Source: Mesostigma viride
Taxonomy: Eukaryota > Streptophyta > Mesostigmatophyceae > Mesostigmatales > Mesostigmataceae
DNA: 64,000 nucleotides
Assembly: GCA_009746045.1 (NCBI GenBank)
Contig: RPFO01000594.1
Coordinates: forward strand, 1,260,818 to 1,324,817
Direction of reading: 5' to 3'
Part shown: one piece after another, positions 30,203 through 45,200 of the stretch
Numbering within the stretch: position 1 is the first letter of the stretch
How the letters are laid out: each line of letters opens with the position of its first letter
The notes under the pieces: model-generated
What the model saw: the letters and a program-made list of their open reading frames with translations, nothing else
Databases searched by the model: none
Told to the model about the DNA's origin: nothing
Translations under genes and position numbers: made by a program

Positions 30203-33200
30203 TTACATGAGAACACAGCTCTTATCCGTTTTATCCTTGGCCGTCTGTGAGGCCCCTTCACGGGAGGACGAGAACCATTTGGAACTGGAAGACTGACTAC
30301 GCGGTTGGCTGGCTGCAGCGGACGCAGCGTTGACACGTGACGGGGAGCTTGGCATCATGAGTGGGCCACCGTGTGCACCGCCAGGCATCTGTGGCACAGC
30401 AACCGTAACAAGCCCACAAGAGATCAGAGAACACCACAAAACTCACAGGGTCAACATGAAATCCTACGTTGCAAAGCCCACATATTTTTTAGACATGGGC
30501 ATGTATGCTAGGACCCAGCGTTAGCAAACTACGATTGATATTTACATCCGGCATGATTACATGGTGATCAATGTGCAAAAGCGGTTAGACATTCTGCAAT
30601 AAAGGGCAGACTGGAGGTACTTTATATTACTTAGCAAAGTGACCTCTAATCCCCGGAGGTCACCCTCGCAAAGCGCTGCTCTACCAACACCCTTGTTGTC
30701 CACGCTGCTTCTGGTAGCAGGGACATACATCCTGCAAGCCCACAGAAGAATGGTGTCCTTGGCAGCAGCGACTCTCCTCAAAAGGCGCCCATGCACACAC
30801 ACACAGGCTACGCATGCGGCACAAGGCACCATCAACTCAGCATTGGCACCCAAACGTCAAAATGTCAACAACAGCCAGCCCGCCTGCCTGGCTCCGCCTG
30901 GTGCAAGCACCCACTGATGCCAGACGGACCATGCAACCCACCTGTGCCTGCGTCTGGCCAGCCAAGCCACCCCTTGCCGCACTGTCCGCTGGCATGGCTT
31001 GCCGCGCGGTGACAGGTGGCGCATCCACGTGAACCGTGCCAGCAGCGCGTGCGGCGGCGGCATGCCGGGCTGCCTCCTGTCGCTGCCACTCGAGCTCCTC
31101 GTGCTGTTGCAGCTGCAGCGCCAGCGCATAGTCGTAGTCCTCACTGCAGGGAGGGCATCAGGGTGGGCCAGGGCGGGCAGAGGCACCCGCGGTCAGGCAG
31201 GCATGACATCGTCCTGGCATGCAATGTCCATGCAGACAGAAAAGGGAGGAGGCGAAGGGGGGTGGGTGGGCATGCTAGCCGGCTCCTATGGGGTGGATTT
31301 TGTGGCATTGATAGCCACCAGGGCTGCGCATTGGCAAGCATGGTGGTTGACCGCAAAATAGCACGTGACCGGGCCATGCTACCAGGAGGGCTCAACACCC
31401 GGAACAAGGACACAACTCTTGACGAAGACAGAGTAGGCAGATCACGGGAGAAGACTAACAGGAGAAGGCAGGAGAGCAGCCTCGCCATTTTTGGGGACAA
31501 AAACAGTTGCTCCAACTTGCTGTGTTCACCCACCCCCTCCCCCCAAACTTACTGGTTTTGATGCCCCATGCTGTCTGCAGGGACTGGTAGCCCACTGGTA
31601 ACAGCTGCAGTGGCCCTGGCATGTCCGGGTGGCACGCCCTGATTGGCCACAGGCCCAGCCCATTGCGCTGGCAGCTGTTGCTGGGGATGGTGCTCATACC
31701 CCTGTGGTGACGCCCCTTGGTGTGGCTGTTGCTGTTGCTGCTGTTGCTGCCATGGTTGTTGTTCTTGCTGCTGCAATTGCATTTGTTGCTGCTTCTGCTG
31801 CTGTTGCTGCCGTTGCTGTCGTTGTTGCTGTTGTTGCTGCTGCTGTCGCTGTTGCAGGTGATGGCTTTGGCCCTCGCGCGCGGCTTCGGACAAGAGCTGT
31901 GTGGGGCGCACGTGACGGGAGACAGAAGGCACGGGTGTGTGCGCAGAATACGGTGCAGGCATCTACTGTGAGCTGGCGACGCCAGGCGGATCGGTAAGCG
32001 AATGGCAGCAACTGACACCAGTGTGTTGCCACGAATCGTGGGATCTCATTCGTGAGAAGGGTGGGGGCGGATGGGGAGGTATATGGGGATATTTTCACAA
32101 TCCACCCCCCTATAGAGGGTGTGGCAATCCCTGGGCCCAGAAGGACTAGGTCCTAGACTGCGAGCGGGTAGGTGACGCCTACCAGAGATTGCTGCCTGTG
32201 TCCAAATGGGCAAGCACGCTCAGCAGAAAGTTATAAGCTTGTCCACCCGATGAAGCTCTGCCACAAGCGGAGCTGCGATACACACGCCAACCAGGCGCCA
32301 ACCCACGAATACACACATGCAAGCCGCACCTGCGCACCTGCCTGCCTGCCCGCCCACCCGCCCACCCGCCCGCCCGCCCGCCCGCCCGCCCGCCCGCTTG
32401 CCCGCCCGCCCGCTTGCCTGCTTGCCCGCTTGCCCGCTTGCCCGCCTGCCCGCCCGCCCGCCCGCCCGCCCTCCGCCCGCCGCCCGCCCGCCCGCCCGCC
32501 CGCCCGCCCGCCCGCCCGCCCGCTTGCCTGCTTGCCCGCCCGCTTGCCCGCCCGCCCGCCCGCCCGCCCGCCTGCTTGCCCGCCCGCCCGCCCGCCCGCC
32601 CGCCTGCCCGCCTGCCTGCCTGCCTGCCTCAACTGCCCAGCCAGCCACCTACATACTGGCGCCTCTATCCTCCCAGCTGCCCTCAAACACACCCAGTTGC
32701 AACCCCCCATATGCCCCCCTCCCCCCCCAGCACACCGGTCGCAGACATGAGATGCAGGGCAAGGGCAAGCGCGGCTGAGCGAGGGAGGAAGGAGAGAACA
32801 CAGGGTGGAGAAAACCCCTTTTCCCCAGAGGGTGGGACGAAATTGGGGGCCCAAGAAGAAGGGAGGGGGCCACGACAGTACAGAACGACCAGACAGGAAA
32901 AGACCTGCGCAGGGGCATGTCGTACTGGTCTCACAACCTTAACAGCACTGCACTCAACCCCTTGATCAGCCCATCCACGCACCGCGGCGGCCCTGGCGGC
33001 GTCTGCGGCTAGCGGGGCGTTGCTGGCCCCACGAGCGCTGGAGGCACCGTGACCTGTCGCGGTCTGCCCCTGAAACACCTCAAAGTCGGCGCGCATGAGC
33101 TGGGTGTCGCCGTCCACCTGGCAAGGTGGATATCGGCGACATGAATGCGGATAGCGTTGGTGAGAACAGACAAGACCTGAAAGTCAGCGCGCATGAGCGG

Positions 33201-36200
33201 GGTGTCGCCGTCCACCTGGCAAGGTGGATATCGGCGACATGAATGCGGATAGCGTTGGTGAGAACAGACAAGACCTGAAAGTCAGCGCGCATGAGCGGGG
33301 TGTCGCCGTCCACCTGACAAGGTGGATATCGGCGAAATGAATGCGGATAGCGTTGGTGAGAACAGACAAGACCTGAAAGTCAGCGCGCATGAGCGGGGTG
33401 TCGCCGTCCACCTGACAAGGTGGATGTCGGCGACATGAATGCGGATAGCGTTGGTGAGAACAGACATGACCTGAAAGTCAGCGCGCATGGGCGGGGTGTC
33501 GCCGTCCACCTGTGCGCGCACGTGCCGGGCAGGTGCCGGGCACGCCCGCGCAGCAAGGCACCAGCCACGTGGTATTCATCAAGAGCATGAGCCAGACAAG
33601 CGATGTCCTCACCATGCTTTCGCCTCGTCATGCCGTCAATGCAGCGTACGATGGCATGAGCAGTGCGTGCTGTAAACCTGCCGCCACACGCAGGCAACAG
33701 GGCACCCCGAAACCATGCTCTAGCAAGGCAACAACGAAAAAACATGCCCGAGGACAAGACCGCAACGGGTCACCGTGGGAAGTGGGGTACCCTGCTGTTT
33801 TGTTGCTGTTTGGTACCTTGTTGGTTATAGTGCCGTTGGTACCTTAAGCCTTTCGCAAGTACGTACTTATGTACTTACTTACCTTGAGCCTGCATGTCAG
33901 GCATTTTATTTTGTTCTTGGCCTTGCCACCTGTAGCATGAGCATGTTCAAACAAAGGTTCCATAACGGGCTCGCCATACGTCCGGCCATGGGAACGCTGA
34001 TGTCACCATGGCCTTGGCAGCTCATGGGGTAGACATAGGCCATGAGAAGCGCTGCCCTTTCCTCCATCCAGCCGCTCTGCGCTACATGTGCACGCACCTC
34101 TTGGCTCTGGGCATCCCCCCCAGTGTAGACAAATGGGTCGCTACATGCTTCCCAAGGCGCATTACCGGACAAACTAATTTGGCCGGCCCTAGCGGCCGGC
34201 CCCCTGAAGCCTTGCCCCACCCCTGGTGAATGCCCCACCTGCGACAGCCTCTCCCACACGACGTCCTCATCCAGGTAGCCCTGGTCCGTCACCAGCAGGT
34301 AGAGGTGCTTGTTGTGCTGGCACGCAGGACGCAACAGGACAAGCGTACGGTTCAGAGCAATCAGTCAGGCCCAAGGGTAAGGCTCTGAAGTAAGAAGCAA
34401 AAGGTTGTACCACTGCTGAGAGGACAGGGGACAGGGGACAGGGGACAGGGGACAGGGGACAGGGGACAGGGGACAGGGGACAGGGGACAGGGGACCGGGG
34501 ACCGGGGACCGGGGACAGGGGACAGGGGACAGGGGACAGGGGACAGGGGACAGGGGACAGGGGACAAGGGACAGGGGACAGGGGACAGGGGACAGGGGAC
34601 AGGGGACAGGGGAGAGGGGACAGGGGACAGGGGACAAGGGACAGCCTGATTCCGCCAGCATCCGGCACGGATGCATCCTACAGCCAGCATCCGGCAAGGA
34701 TGCATCCTACCGCCAGCATCCGGCACGGATGCATCCTGCAGCCAGCATCCGGCACAGATGCATCCTACCGCCAGCATCCGGCACGGATGCATCCTGCAGC
34801 CAGCATCCGGCACGGATGCATCCGGCCGCGTTTCAACGTAAGCAGCGGGCGCGAGACGCCGGAGGCAGGGGGCAACCTGCCTTGCCTGGCAAACCCATCG
34901 CACGCATGGAACAGCAGGGGCCAGGTAAGGGGACCGGAGCAAGGATACGCACACTCAACTGCAACCGCCACATAACACAAGCCGCCAGCTGCCTCACCAA
35001 ACGGAAACAAACGGCATCGAATGAAGGCACAAGGGGGGCAACACAAGGCAGAGAACCCCTCTAAACCCACTGGCTGCAACAGAGGCCCCACAATCGCCAG
35101 CCATGTCCATCGATGGGAGAAGAGCGTGCACACCTGGCACTAGAATAGCATGCACAACTTGCGCTAGCTGCCAAACCAGGCACCACGCATATACAGCCCA
35201 CCACATGCCAGGCATTGCCCCCCACATCGATGGGGCTTCGCCCATAAACAGCCCATGTCAACCGCTGCCTGCCGCAAGGGGTAGCTGTGCCAGAAACACC
35301 CCTTGGGGCAAACACGGCAACGCGTCGTACCGACAAAGACGCGTCGGGGTGCACACGGCACGTTCCTGTACAGAGGCATCTTCTGTTCACGAAGGTGCCG
35401 GGTTACCTGTGAGGCTGTACGCTACCGAGCTTCCCAGCCGTCTTGTCTCCAGGTGGTGCCAACCCAGGGGTGGTGACCTGCAGCCCACAGGCCACAGGGG
35501 CTGCCGCAACCTCCGTACCTTGAGCAGCGTGCTGAAGTGGCAGTTGCGGAAGAGGACGCACGGGTGGCCTTCCTTGAGGTCCGCATGCAGCCGGTAGAGG
35601 CTGGGCACGCCCGACCGCCCGATATATGCGCACAAGGCACGATGAGGCAGCGAGGCGACGCAGGCACAACAATTGGAAACAGCACGTCATGTCCTGCCTT
35701 TCCATTGGTGGAAGCTGCATTCCAGCGGCGGAAGTCGTGCCTGCGCATAGTTCCTGCTACGAGTATTGTGCTGGTATTTGTGCAGCCGGAAGTCCTTGTG
35801 ACCTGGACACAGACAAATGGGGCCATCTAAAGGAGCTGCGCGATGTGCCCATGCCATGCCGCACAGGTTTCGTCCCCGCCTGTGGGTATTCCAGCACACT
35901 TCCCCTTCCACCTCGCCAGAAGGTGATGGAGCATGCTCTCTACTTGTGTGCGCGAATAGGTTGATGCCCAGCAGTCCATGGCAATGACGTCTGCCCGCCG
36001 TCACAAACACGGCCGCACCCACATAACGCCTACACAAAGGTAGAAGTGGGTCCAAAATGCAGGAAAACACAGGTCAAGGGGACGTGGCGCACCGAATATT
36101 TTCCGTGCCAAAAAATTCGCAGTACCGTCCGTACGGTGTATAACGTGTGCCCGGACCGCTCAACCCTCGCGGAGGTGGCCATGGCGGCGTGCCTTTAGGC

Positions 36201-39200
36201 AATCTTAATCGATATGGCATGTAAAAAGCTAGAAAAAATGCATGAATTTTGCAGAAGATTAGTTGATGGCCTCATTTCATGGCGGAAAGTTTACGGTTTG
36301 CAATATCGCTAATTTCTCGAACGGCCACGGGCGCGGGGGTCCAGGATATAATTTCTCTGGCAGATAATGAAATTTAATGCAGGTTTGCGGCAGCGATTGT
36401 GAGGCAACGTAGGATCTAAAGAGCGATTATGAAGCTAACTTAATGGTGTTGTCGAGTTTGTGCCGAAACTTCCCAGTTTCTTTTACATTTCCGGCATTCA
36501 AGGTAAGAACCTACGCAGGCCTGCGCATGTCGCCTTCGACGTATTCACGGAAGGCGCACTTTCCTTGTTCGCCTGATCAATGGATGATGTCTTTTATTGT
36601 TCGCACTTGCGTGCCAGTTTATGCATCAAACATTTCCACGCAGGCAGGTGCATGAACGTCGGCCTTTCGCCCTTTTTCGGGCAGTTTCCCTGCAGGAAGC
36701 TCTCCATTTCTTTCGGTTGCTTCGTCAGATTCCTATCAATTTCGTACAGTTTCGTGTAGTTTGTGGCTGGCATGCTGAAGGCGCCGAGGTTTTAAGTTGT
36801 TGGTAATGTGTTGGCATTTGTTTTCCATACTCCTTTGGACATGAGCTTGCTCAGACGCTTTGTTTTGTGCCGAATCTGACACGCCTGTTTTGGTAACGAT
36901 ATCCGGCATGTGCCTAGCGGCTAACAAGCTGGCATCAGCTTCTTAGCAAATTACAATATTGGAAAGGAAGGTGAGAGTGGTTCTTTTGCTGGCCATACTG
37001 CATGAGTGGCATTCCATTAGATAGGTGTTTCCATTGCTTTCCTTGAGCTATAACCATAGAGACTTCCCTGCTATGTGTGCAGCAAGGCAGGCTGGATAGG
37101 ATGTGAATGGCAGACAGCATGTATGATTTGCTGCCAAGCTTGCAGGCTGCAGTTGCCTCTATTGCTTGGGCAGTCTTTACTAAGGTTTTTACACGTATGC
37201 TTGCTGGGTTCTTGGCATAAAATTACATGGTAACCTTGGGCTGACCATAGTGCATGCTCTCTTGGTGCATGTATGCCTAGCGATGGTGTTGCTATGCCCA
37301 CGCTGGCAAGGCTGGCCATGCTGAGGACAGGGGAGGGCAGATGAGTTGCCTAGCCTTTTCTTATGTTGTGTGATCGAGTTGGGCATGTTTTTGGTCTTCT
37401 TGGATGGAAAACATCATGTCTAGGTGGCCTTATACACAGAAAAGCCTCATTTACCGTATGTTCAGGTTTTAGCACGCAAAACCTTATAACTTGAGCTAGA
37501 CTTGTCGGAATGACCTGGGACTTGGACCACAGCTGTCCCCCTGTTAGACGGATTTTCGCTACATTTTGTTGCCTTATCTGAAGTGTTTATGACATGTTTA
37601 GCCCCAATGTCCGGTAAAAAAATGGTTGTTTTGCGGGGAAATTAATAACTGTTCAAGGTTTTGCCATTTGCATGATGTAAATAGCTCGGTAAGCTACAAA
37701 CTCAAGGAACTATAGACGCTACATTAAATTTTGCCAAAAACTGTGTGCATTGGCTGGGGCATACCCAGCCCTAATTAGCGTCTTTTTCTATTTATCGCGC
37801 AATATTGGCGTATAGATGGGGGTAGTACCCCCAACAAGTGCATGGACAACTCACCAGAGATGTTATTTAGTGCCCCCAATCATAATTTAGCATTGTGCCA
37901 ATGAATTACAAGTGATGTTAGCATATGCCGAATTTTAAGGTTTTGGGGGTGCCACCTCCCCTTAAGGGTTTAGGGTTACATGGGCAGGGGTGGGACGAAG
38001 GGGCTGGCAGATGGGCAGCAGCGGCCAGGGCAAAACTTGCATGCACTTTAAGACAGGACCAGGGCGGGATTCCGCACACTCCCCAAACAGGTGCCTCGTG
38101 CGCCACACCGCCTGCCCCATGCCCGCGGGTACATGCCCAACCACAGCGTGCGCACGTACCCGTACACGGTGAGCTGGCTGGCCGTGGCGTGCAGGAAGTC
38201 GTCGATCAGCATAGCTGTGGCCAACGGGCAAGCAGTCGAGCCAGGGGCACACGGGGGGCAAAAAGAGCGGCAAGAGCACGCCATGTCAAGGTAGGCTTCT
38301 CCTGTGAAAGGGAGGCTTCTCCTGTGGAAGGGAGGCTTCTCCTGTGGAGGGGAGGCTTCTCCTGTGGAGGGGAGGCTTCTCCTGTGGAGGGGAGGCTTCT
38401 CCTGTGGAGGGGAGGCTTCTCCTGTGGAGGGGAGGCTTCTCCTGTGGAGGGGAGGCTTCTCCTGTGGAGGGGAGGCTTCTCCTGTGGAAGGGAGGCTTCT
38501 CCTGTGGAAGGGAGGCTACTCCTGTGGAGGGGAGGCTTCTCCAGTGGAGGGGAGGATTCTCCAGTGGAGGGGAGGCTTCTCCTGTGGAGGGGAGGATTCT
38601 CCTGTGGAGGGGAGGCTTCTCCTGTGGAGGGGAGGCTTCTCCTGTGGAGGGGAGGCTTCTCCTGTGGAGGGGAGGCTTCTCCTGTGGAGGGGAGGCTTCT
38701 CCTGTGGAAGGGAGGCTTCTCCTGTAGAGGGGAGCCGGGAGGGGAGCACAGCCACGGTGTCTCTGACCAACGCACGCACAAGGGGAGCTGTTTGGCGGAT
38801 CCTTCTGCAAGCTACGTACAGAATGGCAGGACAGGCGCAGCATGGGCCGAGGCAGACCGCACACAGCAGGCAACAGGCCGTGCCGTGGGGAGGAGCTGTG
38901 GGAAGGAGGCAAGGATCAGCGTGGAGGCGGCGGCGAGCCATTATACAGAGGCCAAGGGGGGCCAACACCAAGACAAAAGGACAGGACGTTTAAGGGCCAA
39001 GCAAGGCAAGGCGTGCGTGCCCATGGTGCCACATTGAGCAGTAGAAGCCTCAACGCCACCCCATGGCCAGCATGAGGGAGCAACGCGCACATGGCCAGCA
39101 TGAGGGAGCAACGCGCACATGGCCAGCATGAGGGAGCAGCGCGCACATGGCCAGCATGAGGGAGCAGCGTGCACATGGCCAGCATGAGGGAGCAGCGCGC

Positions 39201-42200
39201 ACATGGCCAGCATGAGGGAGCAGCGCGCACATGGCCAGCATGAGGGAGCAGCGCGCACCGTCACGGGCTTCTGCTGACGACCGCACCGCTCCCTTCTCCG
39301 TGACGGGGACGGCAGAGGCTACTTTCTCGGCGGGGGCAGAGGGGACCGCCGGTTTTGCCATTACACCAGGGGCCACTGCTGCAGGGCTGCCACTCGAGTT
39401 GTCACTACCCAAACCGATGAGGGGGGAGGGATACGGTGACATGCTGACAGCTGTCACCTGCCCCTCACTCTCCCGGGCCATGCCACCCGCGTCCTGCACC
39501 GGACCAGAGGGCTCCAGTGCCCAACCTGCCAGCACAGGCGCCGCCGCCGGGATCTCTCCCGTCGCTTCGCAGATTGGGTCCAGGCCACCGCCCTCGTTAC
39601 CGAAGACGGCGCCCGCGCCCCCACGAGGGCCACCGGGCACCGGGCGCACGCTGACGCGCACGGCGCCGAGGTCGGAGACGGTGCAGCGGACGGCGACAAG
39701 ACGCAGGTCCTGGAGGGTACCCTGTCCCCTCCGACCACAGGGACACAGAGGGTCAGGTGCAAAGAGCAGAAAAGGCACTGAATGCCGGCGACGTGAACAG
39801 GGGTAGTGAGCGTGCTGAATACGTGACAAAGAATGCCAACCAACCGAGTTCCAAGTGCTGGCGCACAGCACCACCCACCGTCCGGTCGCGGCCCACAGCG
39901 CAGCATGCCACCCGCCGCGGCCCACCCACTGTGCGGCCGTGGAGACATGAGTGGAAACTGCCACGTGGGGCGGCACGTTGGAATTGTGGCCACAGCGACC
40001 TGCAACGATACCCGTTGCCTGCATGATAGATGATGGATGATGGATCGTGGATGGTGGATGGTGGATGGTGGATGGTGGATGGTGGATGGTGGATGGTGGA
40101 TGGCGGATGGTGGATGGTGGATGGTGGATGGTGGATGGTGGATGGTGGATGGTGGATGGTGGATGGCGGATGGCGGATGGTAAATGGTGGATGGTGGATG
40201 GTGGATGGTGGATGGTGGATGGTGGATGGTGGATGGCGGATGGTGGATGGTGGATGGTGGATGGTGGATGGTGGATGGTGGATGGTGGATGGTGGATGGT
40301 GGATGGCGGATGGTGGATGGTGGATGGTGGATGGCGGATGGCGGATGGCGGATGGCGGATGGCGGATGGCGGATGGTGGATGGTGGATGGTGGATGGTGG
40401 ATGGTGGATGGTGGATGGTGGATGGTGGATGGTGGATGGTGGATGGTGGATGGTGGATGGTGGATGGTGGATGGTGGATGGTGGATGGTGGATGGTGGAT
40501 GGTGGATGGTGGATGGTGGATGGTGGATGGTGGATGGTGGATGGTGGATGGTGGATGGTGGATGGTGGATGGTGGATGGTGGATGGTGGATGGTGGATGG
40601 TGGATGGTGGATGGTGGATGGTGGATGGCGGATGGCGGATGGCGGATGGCGGATGGTAAATGGTGGATGGTGGATGGTGGATGGTGGATGGTGGATGGTG
40701 GATGATGGATGGTGGATGGTGGATGGTGGATGGTGGATGGTGGATGGTGGATGGTGGATGGTGGATGGCGGATGGCGGATGGCGGATGGCGGATGGCGGA
40801 TGGCGGATGGCGGATGGCGGATGGCGGATGGCGGATGGCGGATGGTGGATGGCGGATGGCGGATGGTGGATGGTGGATGGTGGATGGTGGATGGTGGATG
40901 GCGGATGGCGGATGGCGGATGGCGGATGGCGGATGGCGGATGGTGGATGGTGGATGGTGGATGGTGGATGGTGGATGGTGGATGGTGGATGGCGGATGGC
41001 GGATGGTGGATGGTGGATGGTGGATGGTGGATGGTGGATGGTGGATGGTGGATGGTGGATGGTGGATGGTGGATGGTGGATGGTGGATGGTGGATGGTGG
41101 ATGGTGGATGGTGGATGGTGGATGGTGGATGGTGGATGGTGGATGGTGGATGGTGGATGGTGGATGGCGGATGGCGGATGGCGGATGGTAAATGGTGGAT
41201 GGTGGATGGTGGATGGTGGATGGTGGATGGTGGATGATGGATGGTGGATGGTGGATGGTGGATGGTGGATGGTGGATGGTGGATGGCGGATGGCGGATGG
41301 CGGATGGCGGATGGCGGATGGCGGATGGCGGATGGCGGATGGTGGATGGCGGATGGCGGATGGTGGATGGTGGATGGTGGATGGTGGATGGTGGATGGTG
41401 GATGGCGGATGGCGGATGGCGGATGGCGGATGGCGGATGGCGGATGGCGGATGGCGGATGGCGGATGGCGGATGGCGGATGGCGGATGGCGGATGGCGGA
41501 TGGTGGATGGCGGATGGCGGATGGCGGATGGCGGATGGCGGATGGCGGATGGTGGATGGTGGATGGTGGATGGTGGATGGTGGATGGTGGATGGTGGATG
41601 GTGGATGGTGGATGGTGGATGGTGGATGGTGGATGGTGGATGGTGGATGGTGGACGGTGGATGGCGTATGGCGTATGGTGGATGGTGGATGGTGGATGGT
41701 GGATGGTGGATGGTGGATGGCGGATGGCGGATGGCGGATGGCGGATGGCGGATGGCGGATGGCGGATGGTGGATGGTGGATGGTGGATGGTGGATGGTGG
41801 ATGGTGGATGGTGGATGGTGGATGGTGGATGGTGGATGGTGGATGGTGGATGGTGGATGGTGGATGGTGGATGGTGGATGGTGGATGGTGGATGGTGGAT
41901 GGTGGATGGTGGATGGTGGATGGTGGATGGTGGATGGTGGATGATGGATGGTGGATGGTGGATGGTGGAAGGTGGATGGTGGATAGCCTCCGTCGCACCA
42001 CCTAGTACCCTGCACCACCTGGCGGCACTAGTGCCTCGGTATGGAACCAACGCGCGCATCAGCCAAAAGCCACACAAGGGCGCCACTGAGCTGGCGCCGC
42101 ACCTTGCCCACCCGACCCCACACAAGCGGCACACAAACATGTTGCTAAGATGATGCCAGGGTCCTTCCAGGTGCACGTGTGTACACTCCCTGCTCTACTG

Positions 42201-45200
42201 GCAGCGGCCCTCGCTAAGTCCATGAGCTTCCCAACTTCAACCCTAGGCCAGCCAGCCCCTTCGCCCATACCTCCGCTCCAAGCCACAAGTCCGGTGCCAC
42301 GCCCTCGCTCATAGCCACGTCCGTAATGCTCACCGGTGCCAAGCGAGGCTCCAGCCTTGGTGGCTCACCGCCCTGCGCCGTCTCAGTGCACTGCTTGTAC
42401 CCCCCGTGCCCATGCCACCGCTCCAGCTCCCCATGCACCTCCCCCGCCCCCTGCCCCACCCCTGGCACCTGCCCTTGCTCCGCTCCTCCCGTTGGCTGCG
42501 CACGCGGCGGACAAGGATCCTGTGCTGGCCCCGGCCCCTCCTCCTCCTGGGGCATCAGCGACAGCAGGCGCGCACGCTCCAACATCTCCTCCTCCGACAG
42601 GTCCGACACCGAACGGGCCGCCGCAGCCGCCAGCAGTGCACCCTCTCCCGCCTGCGCTGGCGCCTCCACAGTGGTGTCCATCAGGGCAACCAGCGCGCCC
42701 GCATGGCCGTCCCTGCCAGATGTTCCACCTGTCAGCGTTGGCGCCCCGATGAGCAAAGGCACGTCCCCTATCATACCTACTTCATGACAAGGGGAAGGCG
42801 TGCTGCCCCTGGGCTGATCCACCCCAGCCAGCCCTCCTGTCGACGCGCCCGACACAACCCCAGCGGGGACCGCCCCCATCGCGTAGCTGTCCCCCGTTAG
42901 CAGGTCCGCCGCAGGGCCCGCGGCGGCGGTCTCGGGAACAAGAGGCTCCCCTTGGCTGCGCGCCCCATCAGCGCTCGTGATCCTGTCATCCCTTGGTGCT
43001 ATGCTGGCGGTGGCGCTGCTGGTGGCCGCCACCACCTTCTCCACCAGCTGGTTGTAGGACAGCCGACCGACCGCGCGGCTCAGGGCCTTATCCTGTGGCC
43101 AGGCAGCATGCGTCCAACCGGGGGGGAGGGGGGTGCAAAAAGATAAGCTTCGGTTGTGGACGCTAAGGGTAGATGCCATGATCATCGGGGGGTTAGATAA
43201 GATTACGAATAGAGGTGTAGAGCAGGGATGCATGATCAGGCTGTCATTGGAGGATGGAACAAGGACGGTGAAAACAGTGGAGTGAGAGGGAACACAGGGA
43301 CAGCCCAGTGAATGAGGGGGCAGATTCACAAACAGATCAGACCGAGCCATAACTAGGTGGCAACATCAGTAGGACGGAGCAGCATGGGAGTGCGAAAGTA
43401 TGGCGGAGCAAACTGGATGAGGAGTGCAAAAGTATGGCGGAGCAAACTGGATGAGGAGTGCAAAAGTATGGCGGAGCAAACTGGACGAGGAGTGCAAAAG
43501 TATGGCGGAGCAAACTGGAATAGGAGGAGTGCAAGTATGGCGGAGCAAACTGGATGAGGAGTGCGAAAGTATGGCCGAGCAAACTGGATGAGGAGTGCGA
43601 AAGTATGGCAGAGCAAACTGGATTAGGAGTGCGAAAGTATGGCCGAGCAAACCGGATGAGGAGTGCAAAAGTATGGCGGAGCAAACTGGATGAGTGCAAA
43701 AGTATGGCAGAGCAAACTGAATGAGGAGTGCAAAAGTATGGCGGAGCAAACTGGATGAGGAGTGCGAAAGTATGGCAGAGAAAACTGGAATAGGAATGCG
43801 AAAGTAAGGCGGAGCAAACTGGAATAGGAGTGCGAAAGTATGGCAGAGCAAACTGGATGAGGAGTGCAAAAGTATGGCGGAGCAAACTGGATGAGGAGTG
43901 CAAAAGTACGGCGGAGCAAACTGGATGAGGAGTGCAAACGTATGGCGGAGCAAACTGGAATAGGAGGAGTGCAAGTATGGCGGAGCAAACTGGAATAGGA
44001 GTGCGAAAGTATGGCGGAGCAAACTGGAATAGGAGGAGTGCAAGTATGGCGGAGCAAACTGGAATAGGATTGCGAAAGTATGGCGGAGCAAACTGGATGA
44101 GGAGTGCAAAAGGATGGCGGAGCAAACTGGAATAGGATTGCGAAAGTATGGCAGAGCAAACTGGAATAGGAGGAGTGCGAAAGTAAGGCGGAGAAAACTG
44201 GAAAAGGAGCGGAGCCATGGCAGAGGGCGCCGCGTTGCCCACCATCCACCCCAGCACCCATGCGTGCTGCACCACACCCACCTGGTCATCGATCAGCCAG
44301 CCATGCACCAGCTGGATGTTGAGCAGATCAAAGATGGCGCACTCGGGCGTGAACTCAAAGTCGTCGATGCTGGCAGACGCAACAGCACATGACAGCGCAC
44401 GGCCAGACGCAACAGCACACGGGCAGACGCAACAGCCAAGGGGAGCACACGCACGCACCAGAAAATAAACGCCATTATGCAAGTAATGGGAATGAATTTG
44501 TGAACACACGGGAAAAACAGCTATTAAAATTAAATTAGAACATGACTCCGTTGGGAGATCATGTAGCACATATTCCTTGCTGGATGGGTGGAGGTGGGCG
44601 AAGCCGCGTAATCGAACTTATCTAACTCTAAGCTATCTAGTCTAGAAAATCCTAACTACGCTACTTAGCAAAACACACGGGAAAGCTCCTGTCGCATTCC
44701 CATCATGAACTGTAAAGGCACACTGGTGTCACCAGTCTGGTGTCATGACAAAGCCCAAGAGTCGTCTGGCCCGAAAATTACTGGCAAAACAGGAACACAT
44801 GCCGCGACCATCGTGACAAGATGACAGCAATGTTCCTTGCCACATGCTCGACGATAAGCACCCCCCAAAAAGGCAGAGCTACCCTGAAAAATCCCCACTT
44901 GCTGCTTGAGGATGTCCCCCACTTGCTGCTAGCGCACGTCCCCCATTTGCCGCTAGCACACGGCCCCCATTGCTGCTAGCGCACGTTCATGTCCCCACGC
45001 TCATCCCCACCTGGTGAAGCGCACGTTCACGTCCATGCCGCGCGCCAGCTGGGGCAGCAGGTGGATGGCGTCGGCCAGCGCCTGCTGCGCGTTGGCCGCG
45101 TACTCGGCGTCGCGGTGCTGCAAGCAGCGCGGCGCGTTGCGGTGGTGGCATGGGGGATGGTGGCATGGGAGGGTGCAACGGTGGCGTGGGGGGGGATTTA

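Noticed and set aside
31643-31861. 72-codon plus-strand Cys-rich frame
   Set aside because: It is the antisense of the Gln codon run in MINDY exon 11.
39050-42176. Open frames of 807-983 codons rich in His-Pro-Ser-Thr-Ile, and plus-strand Met-Val-Asp-Gly-Gly-Trp frames
   Set aside because: The heptamer array is open in several frames on both strands. The non-repeat end at 39259-39721 is instead exon 6 of MINDY.
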